A program made the translations under genes and the position numbers. Shown here in pieces: positions 24,880 through 64,000 of a stretch of 64,000 nt of DNA (position 1 is the stretch's first letter; the number at the start of each line of letters is the position of its first letter). The stretch is from contig NC_053119.1 of NCBI RefSeq assembly GCF_010015445.1, forward strand, positions 10,462,550-10,526,549. The letters are read 5' to 3'. The notes beneath the pieces were generated by a model. It ran no database searches and was not told the origin of the DNA. It saw only the letters and a program-made list of their open reading frames with translations. This DNA is from Perca fluviatilis (Eukaryota > Chordata > Actinopteri > Perciformes > Percidae).

Positions 24880-25035
24880 GATTTTTTTTTTTGGGGCATT
24901 TTAGGCCAGGACAGATGAAGACATGAAAGGGGAATGACATGCAGCAAAGGGCCGCAGGTCGGCATCGAACCCTTGGCCGCTGTGTCGAGGAGTAAACCTC
25001 TATATATGTGCGCCTCTACCAACTGAGCTAACCCG
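24880..25035 (-). repeat. tRNA-derived SINE
   Basis: On the minus strand the head reads TTAGCTCAGTTGGTAGAG (Pol III A box, 25013-25030), then GGGTTCGATGC (B box, 24962-24972), then CTTTGCTGCATGTCATTCCC, the body of a common fish SINE, ending in an A-rich tail. The tRNA part is too degenerate to be a working tRNA gene. Confidence 0.8.
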
Positions 25036-26766
25036 TGTTCAGTATTATTTTGTCAGAGATTTGTTGTATCTTCTTGATTTGAACAATGGTAGCAAGCAGT
25101 GGCAAGACTTGTATACACACCATAGGATACCTCCAAGATGCAAATCAGGCGTAAGAGGAATTGATTTTCTGTGGAAATGTTGCTTCAGAGCACGGTGTAC
25201 CTGGAGAAGAATTATAATAGCATGCAAAGTGGAACCATCAGTGGTGTTGAGTCATGTGTGAGTGAGGTTTTTTTTTTTTCACCCCTTACAGGCAATCATA
25301 ACACCAGCTGAGCTCATTGCTAAAAGTTTAATCACTGAAGTCTCTTGGTTTAATCTCTGGTTGGAATTTTGTATGATTTGATACATCCTTTGTTTGCATG
25401 TATGTGTTTCTAACCATCATGCAGAATTTCTTTTATGGTGTGCGATGTTGGCTTATCTTTGCCAGTCGAGTAAAGGACATGTCCTTGGCCTAGTAATGGC
25501 AGAATAAACTCAAGCTGAGTGGTGCCTACTCACAGCATTTATATTTATTTACGAGTTTGTCTGTCAGTGTTCTTCGACCCCCGGGCAAGCAAGAAGGGCT
25601 TCCACTTTGTTTAGTGTGGCCTGTCATCGCCTCAGACGTTAGTAATGATGAGTTATCTTTGGGTAGCGTAGCTGGCCCATGGCACCCAACACCCGTGCCT
25701 TTGCTCCACCCTTCAGCTCCTGTATCACCCCCCCTGCAGAAGAGGACACTGTTATTTCTGGGTACCAAGGTTAGGCTGGGTCACGTGGTGTGAGATTTAG
25801 TGATATGATGGTATGTCCTGGCAAAACATTTCAGGACACATGTCTTCTCTTTAGCAGCCAAAACAGTTCATCAATGCCAGTGACCAAATCTCCACTGTAT
25901 GTGAGTGGAAGTGACTTTAAATAAGTTCTTGCAGTCATTCAAAGACCGCGTGGAGCGCACAGTCGGCTTGTGGGCCGTCATGGAGAGGGGATATGTTCCA
26001 TCCATCTGTTTCAGGAGGCTTTTCCCCTCTAGTCAGCTGTTTGTTGTGGGTGTTGGGGTCAGGGTGGTGGTGTTTGAATTTGAAGGGGGGGGGGTGTTAG
26101 ACTATACTGATGAGAGACATGAACAGGGTTTGGCTGCGTCTACTGTTTGTGTACATACTACGGTGGCAAGTTTCTTCTTCTAGCTTGGCTACAATTACCA
26201 CCTCACTCTTGGGCTTGGGCTCAATTGTGAGGCAATGACATAACAGCTTTGTTTCTTTATTGAGTTGTATGAGATCAGATAACGAATAAGCAGTAACTGC
26301 ACACAACACCAATTAAATGGAAGCAAGAGGGTTGCAAATGTTTGAAATTTGTCAGCTTTTACCGATTTGATTTTTAGCAATAGATGATTAGAATTATCCT
26401 AATTTATCTATCAACTTATTGTAACTTATTTATATACTTACTGTAAAGATATGCAATATGAAACCGAAATTGCGACACTCAGATCCACGAACTTGTGTCA
26501 CAGAGTGAGAAGGCAGAATCGCGACACAACCTTCCCAACTCCCAGAGGTAACTCCCGACTGAAGCCTTGCAGCGCCGGAAGAGAGAGGCAGACAGACAGG
26601 GGTGTGCTAGCTGGCTAAATTACCATTAGATTAGTAGTTTATCTATACAGTTAACGTTACTGATGAATTTGTGGGTTAGCCCAGAGTTGTTAACTGCGGT
26701 CAAAACAATCACACTAAAAATAATGTTAGCGTGTTGAACAATGTTGCAATTTTATGTTTCCCAACA

Positions 26767-28349
26767 CAGTGTTTCCTCTAGGATTTTTTTTTAGCAGTGG
26801 GGGCAGATCTGTCGGACCCCCGTCAGGAAATGTTTTACGTATTAAACAGAACTGACACTTCGCTGTAACACAAACAAATATATTTATTCACCTCTATTCA
26901 CACACAATGAGGCATATTTTCATTTCGTTTTGATTGAACTGTATTTTTGAGGAACTGTAGGTCTACAAAATGAATTTTACAAGAAATTCTTCATAGGGAA
27001 ACCAAAACCCAAAGTAGGCTATAGTATGAAACCATTCATAATGAAACTAATTGCATATTTGCCTCAGTGGCAAAGTTGGCAGCCTTGCAGTGTGCATTTG
27101 ATTTTTCTTGGCTTTTGGAAAAAAAACTCCAAAGCTGGGTTACACTAGAACGGCCAGGACGGTCATTTTGAACCGTTTAGAAATTTATATGTGTAATAAC
27201 TTTGCTAAATAAAAAAATACAATCCTGCTGGTACCTGACTTTTCCTAAAAGAGTCTGTATTTTCATTTTTATATACTGTACATTACACAAAAGGCAAAGA
27301 AAATCCAATCACTTTGACCTATTTTGGCCATACTGTCATATTGACCGCTCGGATTTTCGCAGTTTTGTTTTTAATCTTTTGCGTGGTTGAAGATGCATCT
27401 TGGTTGTTTAGTAATAATCATAGTCTCTATCAGAGAAACGTAACTAGCGGTCTCGAGTAACAAGTGTGGGCAATGCATCACCGATGGGCCGAAGGCAAAG
27501 CCAGAGTCGGTAACGTAGGCTACAGCATGGATGGACTCGGTTCTGAATCAGAAGAAAAGCACCGGGCGATCGCTCTGTGAAAGGCGCAGTACACGTAGAC
27601 GGTAGCTGTCTACGTGTTCATATAACTTTATACATGCTACAACTGGCTGGAATCATTGCACACATCCTCTCCAAGGAGTGTACCAGCTGTAAAATGTCCC
27701 GGAGGAAGTTCATGCAGCAACTGGCAGAGGAGCTGAGAGCGGAGTTTATGGAGGAAAAAAAGGGCAGCGGCGCCCGGTCCGAGCTGCGCTGCGCACCACA
27801 GCAGACACCAAATCGGAGGCAGTGCCTGCCAGGTTAGGTTAGGATATAAATGTTCAAATAACATACTTTTAATTGTTATTTGGCTGTGAATTATGTTGAA
27901 TGAATTTCCCCCAATATGTTTCATGAATGTATGAAATAATCATGGTTTAGCCTACTATGCCATGATATGATATCAAGAATCAACAGCCACGTGCAATTTA
28001 GCTAGCTAGCAGGTGAAGGTGAAACTAAAAATGTGCAAGAACTATAGAATAATACAGGCTTAAATGAACTGACAATATAAGTTATATGACTTACAGTTGT
28101 CAAGAATGCACACATGCCATCTCAACCGGTCCTCCGGACAGCCCGTCTCTTTTTTCTTTCTCCCTTTTCTCCGAGTGGCACGAGTGCCCACTCGCGTTGT
28201 GAAGCGCGTGTCTGCGCTATTCTCCGTCGACGTGCTCTTTACAATCACTGCTGATAGACTGCTTTTTGTATATATATTTCTGATACCGTGGCGGGAGAAA
28301 TCTAACCGTGGCGGACCGCCACTTGCCAATCAACATAGAGGAAACACTG
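26767..28349. mobile_element. hAT-like element with TIRs CAGTGTTTCCTCTA, 1.58 kb
   Basis: Left end CAGTGTTTCCTCTA is answered by TAGAGGAAACACTG at the right. No clean 8-bp duplication is visible, so the boundaries may be eroded. A piggyBac transposase fragment lies within. Confidence 0.6.
27577..27836 (+). pseudogene. piggyBac transposase C-terminal fragment
   Basis: The frame reads LQLAGIIAHILSKECT, MSRRKFMQQLAEELRAEFME and RRQCLPG before a stop. This corresponds to the end of the piggyBac DDE domain and the first residues of the Cys-rich tail domain in fish piggyBac transposases. The rest of the transposase is missing, and the upstream residues of the frame are not family-like. Confidence 0.65.
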
Positions 28350-28369
28350 CAACAAGAATTAGCTAACGT

Positions 28370-28770
28370 TATAGACCAAGCCAAAGCCCGTCTACAGAAA
28401 GCCGTTCCACTCCCTATTTAGCCCCATTGTACTGAATTTGGTTGCAGTTCCACCAGAGTTCCACTGGGGGCGATCGCAGGCGAGTGCAAAAACGAATGGG
28501 ACTCTATGGAGCTAGACGGTTAAATTTGTCTCTTTCGCCTGATTGTCGTTGACAAACCTCAGATTTGATTGTAGTTTTTGCAAGTTCAACATGGATTATA
28601 GGTCGAAAGTTGAATGAACGAGTACTTATGTCCTTTCAATTTCTTACAGGTTGAGTTGTTGTTGCCCATAACACGCTAGCATTCTGCTAATGAATGCTGA
28701 TTGGTCAGTGAAGGACTGATTACGACCAGAGATCCCGCTTGATGGCATCCGAAGCGGAACCAGAATGTCA
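28370..28770. repeat. Probable dispersed fish repeat
   Basis: Phrases such as CCACTGGGGGCGATCGCAG and TGGGACTCTATGGAGCTAGA resemble repeats I know from fish intergenic DNA. The family is not certain. Confidence 0.35.
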
Positions 28771-29979
28771 GAGTGAAAAGAAACATTATTTTAGGGTACA
28801 AAAGAATCTTTGGTGTTGGATCGATCGATATTGAAATCAATCAATATCAATAAATAAGGTCTATGTTGTATTACTGTGTTGCAAAGTGGCATGTAATCAA
28901 TGACAAAATGAAGCCATGTGCCCCCGCCCCCATATTTGTGTCTGTCTAATGCAGCCCAATTCAACAGCACCAAAATAACCATAAAGTTGAATCAACACCT
29001 CTCTAGAACAAAAACAGAACATTTTAACCTTCATGAGGGATTTATTGCAGGACAGTTGACTGCATTAGTTTTAGCTTGATGCACCTAATAAACTGACAAT
29101 TGAGTGTAGTTAAGGTTCTTTTTCCATTTTGAAACTGAATTTTCTGATATGCCAATTCTAGCTTTTACAATACACAAAACAGGCTGAAACTAGTTTGTGA
29201 CTATCATCACAGTAAAGACAATGACAACAAAGAGCAGCTATTTTTGTTTCACTTCCAAGAATTTCTCAACAAGTTGGAATTTGAAACCAGGTGCAGAAAC
29301 AACTTCAGTGTTGCATCAGTTCGTTGTGAAGCCGTCTGATGATGAACAAGCACCATCAAGCAAACTAACCCAGACAATCTAAGATTTTTTACAAGCATCC
29401 AGATTAATATATTCTAATAATACATTTAAATATAAGTACTGCACAGGAGACTTTTAATAACATTTTAATAAAATACCATTAAAAATGCTGTTTCCACACT
29501 TTACTGCACCATTTTACATTGACTGGCCATTATGCCATTCTAACCTTTGGTGCCTTTTGTATCCATACAAATGCATTTTCCATCAAAAGCGTGAAAGAGA
29601 CGATTTAAAAGAACATTTTAGCAATGTGATCACAAAGCAGGAAAGGTTACAGGATGGTTTTTGTGACTTTAAGGCCTCAGGGTTGAATCCTTGTACTATT
29701 TGGGAGTGAGCAGCTCTTGATTTGATTTTGACATGTTTAAGCAATAACTGTGGTATGTTGTGATTATATCGCAGCTATGGGGCGTTGTTTGGCCCAGCGC
29801 GAAGATTGGACAACAGGAAACGCATTAAAATTAAATTGTAACTCTAGTTTAACAGTTGTGATAAACGACATCAGGACTGGGTCCATCTAGGATGTGTCAT
29901 AAGTGCCTCTGTCTGAAAAATGAAATGTAAACCAGAGAATTGTGATCCACCCATAGACTGTAAAAAGGATCCACCTCCT

Positions 29980-30031
29980 ACATACATACATACATACATA
30001 CATACATACATACATACATACATACATACAT
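29980..30031. repeat. (CATA)n tetranucleotide repeat
   Basis: About 13 CATA units. Confidence 0.95.
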
Positions 30032-30569
30032 TCATTAAGTGTGTAAGAGATGAGTGATATTGAGCTGAAAGTGAAGTGTGGGTCATCTCACCTAGAGGAG
30101 CTGTGAGCCAGACTAAAAGAACTAAATTAAAGCTTTGGCCTAAACTGCTGTGAAGGAAATAGAGCCTACGTACAGACTTCTACAGATTAATAATTGCCCT
30201 TAAATTTAAGAGCTTTTCCAGAAGGTCTCTTAAGTTAATTAAGAGTAGATTCTATGACTGTAGTACAGAGAGAGTTGATCAAAAACCTTCTGACACTGAG
30301 TGAGTGTACAATAAACGCTAAAATAATTATTGTATAGCTGAAATGGAAAACATTGATTTGATGTTGCAACACGTTTTTTGCAATTATCAGAGGCGCAAAT
30401 GATGAAAACAAATCTGACATTGATATGAATGATCTTTATCTGTTTTTCTGATTGTTCTGTATCAGCAGCAGAAGTTATTTCCTGCTCCACTTTTCTTTTT
30501 GTTTCCATTTCAGCCAATTTTCTATTATTTAACCTCTATTTATACATTATAAATATATTAAATGCTTAA

Positions 30570-30665
30570 AGCTTTAATGTGTAACTTTTTTTATATTAAT
30601 ACACGTCTGCTACATTCAAGCCATTGCCAAATGAGTTGCTACAAAGCTAATTAAGACTATTGTTG
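30570..30665. mobile_element. TTAA-flanked MITE (family B), left-end fragment
   Basis: TTAA then AGCTTTAATGTGTAACTTTT, and AAGCCATTGCCAAATGAGTT shared with the complete copy at 55286-55627. The right end is missing. Confidence 0.7.
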
Positions 30666-31270
30666 TTGCTCACTCTTAACTCCTCCGTTGGCTCTTTGGT
30701 GTAACCCGGAGAAGTTTGACAAAAAAGGGTCCCTAAATTTCACGTTATAAATATCTTGTGGTGAGGACTTTCCACCTTGCTGTGTTTTGTGTTAAACTAT
30801 TGATGCAAATACCTAGCATGTCTGTAAACACCCTTTCACGATGGATTAATAATTGTGTACACACTTCCATCATCCATACATATTTCAATATTCAACATAC
30901 CAGAAATTCTCTCTAGCCAAATCTTGATTCATAGCTTAAGTATGCTAACCTTTGTCTTGAGAGATGCAATAACCCAGTTTCCTCAGAAATCATAAAGTTT
31001 TTCTTCTATTGTGTTACAGCTGATGTTACAGCCCTGACTTTTATTTCACAAATGGATGATGTAGCAATACTGCAACAACCAGGACTGTGGTTATTTAGAT
31101 GCAGAATGTTTAAGTTAGCTTGCACATCTGTAACTGGTGTGTGTCTCTGCAACTGCCAAATGGTGCTTAACTTGTCAAGTTTTACTCTTTTTTTGTTAAC
31201 AGTTTTCACCTACGTATAAGAATAGTTTGAACCGGTTGCTTAACCAGTTTCACCTTCTTTTTATTCATAG

Positions 31271-31678
31271 GGCAAGCAAAATGGTGCACCGATGTTGACC
31301 CTGGAGTTTCCTGTGTGAAGAACTGGGTCATGTTATCTCTCAGAGCCAGACCTCCTCTGTCCTGACACAAGGAGTTTTGCAACCAGGATCTTGACTTTCT
31401 ACCTCAACATACGTGGAGTCCATTCCCTGTGTTCTACCTCTTAGGACATCCACGGCTCTTTTTCTACCTCAACAAATACTGTCCGCACACAGAAGCACGT
31501 AGCTGTTATCAGCCAGCTCAGAAACACCAACATACCCTTCACTCTATCACCAGGCTCTCAGGCGCCAGTCATCTAGCGACGTCGTAACAAAGTACACTGG
31601 GATTCTTCCTGCTTGGCTGTCATAATCGCTATCTAGGGAGGAGCCACGCGAAGCAGCCATGTTTCACAGGGGATTGTG
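31271..31678 (+). other. ppip5k1: 5' UTR part of the start-codon exon of ppip5k1
   Basis: A pyrimidine-rich tract ending in TTCATAG precedes 31271 and suits a splice acceptor. A second usable acceptor (GCTATCTAG) ends at 31635, so the true leader could be much shorter. Several upstream ATGs lie between the two, which favours the downstream acceptor or strong translational control. The exact boundary is uncertain. Confidence 0.5.

Positions 31679-31679
<1 letters not shown>
31659..31679 (+). other. Upstream ORF of 6 codons overlapping the ppip5k1 start
   Basis: An ATG in good context (GCAGCCATG) opens MFHRGL and stops at TGA 31677-31679. The last A of that stop is the first base of the main ATG (TGATG). 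This arrangement can support termination-reinitiation; that it does so here is inference. Confidence 0.55.
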
Positions 31680-62125
<30,446 letters not shown>

Positions 62126-62557
62126 GTATGTTCACACCACTGTCTGTCCTCCTCCACAAGGCGGGTCTTTTCATCTCCATCCTTTTTTGAGAAAGTCTTC
62201 AAACTCTTTCTGGCTTAGAATATCTTTTTTTATTGTTCTACTTTTCGCTCCTGAAGCTTTAGACACTTTCATTTTTGGGACATTAATTTTTGTCACTCCC
62301 TGCTTTCTTTTGCTACCTTTCCCAAACCAACGATTTCAATCTGTTGCATCACATTTCTTGGGTGATTTTACTTTGCAGTGTACTGCAGGGCACTGATTTG
62401 ACGGCAGAGTAACGGCTGTGCAGCAAATGCTGAGCACGCAACCTGACACTGGACCGGACTATGTCATGTACCACAGCTATCGGTGATCAATGTTCTCCCA
62501 GATCAGCATGTCCACTTACTGATCACACGGCTGTCTGCTTGGGTTTGAACGTGTTGA

Positions 62558-62607
<50 letters not shown>

Positions 62608-64000
62608 ATGTTGTTTTGCAGTGCTACCATATCCTCTCTCAGGGGATTTAATTTCATAATCCACTGTAAAGTAGTTTTTGTGTCTGGAAGCCAGAAGTCT
62701 GGCTTTTTTCATTAATCACAATTTACGCTAATCCCTACATTAAGAAACTCAGCCTGTTATTTGGAAAAGATATATTTTCAAGACTCAATAATCCACCTTT
62801 AAATAATTCCCAGTCGCATTCTCCCTCCCCACCCTTTTCCCCCAGTCTCATGTTGGAAATGGTGAGTACAAGCACGCTGTTTTTACAGCCACCAGAGGTC
62901 CTTATAGCAGGTTTAATTATCCCAAACATCTGGATTGGATATCATTTTCATGGTCACAGCTGCTTTAGTTAAACATGTTTGTGTCACATTTTCAAAGATG
63001 TGTCACATCCTCGGGTTAAGTCAGCAGCAGATAATTCTACTCTGCACAAACTGCAGGAATATATCCCCCTCCCCCACACTGCTGGTTTTAAACACAGGAA
63101 ACTGAGCTGTTCAGTTTATCCACCAGGTGTCACTCTGACTGCAAGGCTACACACTGCCAGGAGCAAACCTATGCTTTCCTCTCGCAATTCTGTTACATCA
63201 TGTTTTGCTCTCTGAGAGACGGGAGGGTTTGGACTGACGTCAGTGCTGCTCATTGAAGGGAAGTGGGCTCTGCATCAGAACAACAGATTATTCTTTTAAC
63301 GGGAAATGTGAATGGAAGTGTACTGGTTTGAACTCGGACCTTAAAACAATCAGTGTCGGTGAGGAGTGTACTTTAGAGCAACCTTTTATTGTCTCATGTA
63401 CCCCCACAGCAGATGAGTTCAAATACCCCTTCATTAACACCACCCGGCATGTTCCAAATGTGTTCTTTTTGAATGGATTTAAAACTTGGATGTAATTTAC
63501 CACTATTAATTATATAAAATTGGATATTCCTACAATGATTTAGTGATCTTGGATCCTGGAAAAGAGATTAAGCCTAAACTTCTGGTTTTTATCCCCATTC
63601 GGTTTGGTCAAGTTTGCAATGCTATTATGACTGTACCGCTTAAAGTTGCAGAAGATCGTTGTTTCAACTTCAGTTCTCTTCAAATGGAGCATTTTGCCAA
63701 CTTTAAGCTGATTGTTTAGCTGTCCAGCCACAACTTTACTGGTTTGAGCCAGATAGGAGTTGGTGGAGTCCAAAACCAGAGCTAAAAGAGAGTCAATATT
63801 GGACCTATATTAAGCTAAGCTAACCTGCTGATGTATGTAGCTTCATATTTACTGTACAGACATGAGAGTAATATCGATCTTCTCTTCTAAATCTTGGAAA
63901 GAAAGTGAACAAGTGCAGTAAGTCAACAGCCAAGGAAAGGACGAATCAGGAAGTTGGAAGCACAGTTGAATGCCTTTTTATATCAAAGTCCAGCATGTTT
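62126..64000. other. Intron following coding exon 25, to the window end
   Basis: Contains a (TC)n tract at 62562-62602 and no segment resembling the next expected PPIP5K1 blocks. Confidence 0.5.
62562..62602. repeat. (TC)n microsatellite
   Basis: About 20 TC units. Confidence 0.95.

Noticed and set aside
25013..25035. Possible tRNA gene with TTAGCTCAGTTGG
   Set aside because: A and B boxes are present, but the stems do not pair as a mature tRNA and the body continues as a known fish SINE.
27637..27924. Minus-strand frame opposite the piggyBac fragment
   Set aside because: The plus strand matches the transposase; the minus frame is its shadow.
29980..30086. Met-Tyr-Val-Cys repeat frame
   Set aside because: Translation of the (CATA)n repeat.
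62127..64000. Further PPIP5K1 exons before the window end
   Set aside because: I looked for the VKRFSVSFA and YPLETLHNALS blocks and did not find them in any frame; small variable tail exons could still be missed.

Overview
This window is vertebrate nuclear DNA, most likely from a spiny-rayed (percomorph) teleost fish. The evidence is one large intron-rich gene with GT-AG introns, abundant long (GT)n/(CA)n microsatellites, and dispersed repeats of kinds I know from fish genomes: hAT-like and TTAA-flanked MITEs, a Tc1-like repeat, a tRNA-derived SINE and piggyBac remnants. There is no bacterial, phage or CRISPR content.

The one confidently identified gene is on the + strand: ppip5k1, encoding inositol hexakisphosphate and diphosphoinositol-pentakisphosphate kinase 1 (Vip1 family). 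I could join 25 coding exons with consistent phases from the start codon at 31679 to the exon ending at 62125. This gives 1076 codons plus one base. The joined protein covers the acidic N-terminus, the whole ATP-grasp kinase domain, the whole histidine-acid-phosphatase-like domain and the start of the disordered C-terminal tail. The last coding exons and the 3' UTR lie beyond base 64000. A probable non-coding first exon ends at 18862, which makes intron 1 about 12.4 kb.

Layout. 1-15289: gene-poor flank with old dispersed repeats, an hAT-like MITE (832-1581) and microsatellites; no credible protein-coding gene. 15290-18450: a 3.2-kb TTAA-flanked piggyBac-type element with inverted arms and a broken transposase remnant. 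About 18640-18862: candidate ppip5k1 promoter and first exon. 18863-31270: intron 1, with nested MITEs, stretches that look non-repetitive and could be regulatory, a SINE, and an hAT-like element holding a piggyBac transposase tail fragment. 31271-62125: the rest of the gene, its larger introns filled with MITEs, a Tc1-like repeat and microsatellites. 62126-64000: intron or downstream sequence with no exon I recognise.

The observations most worth checking are two frame-preserving candidate microexons inside the phosphatase-like domain (42 nt at 50708-50749 and 24 nt at 43616-43639), an upstream ORF whose stop overlaps the start codon (TGATG at 31677), (GT)n tracts beside splice sites of two exons, and a local accumulation of TTAA-flanked palindromic MITEs. 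I found no evidence of a wholly new biological system.
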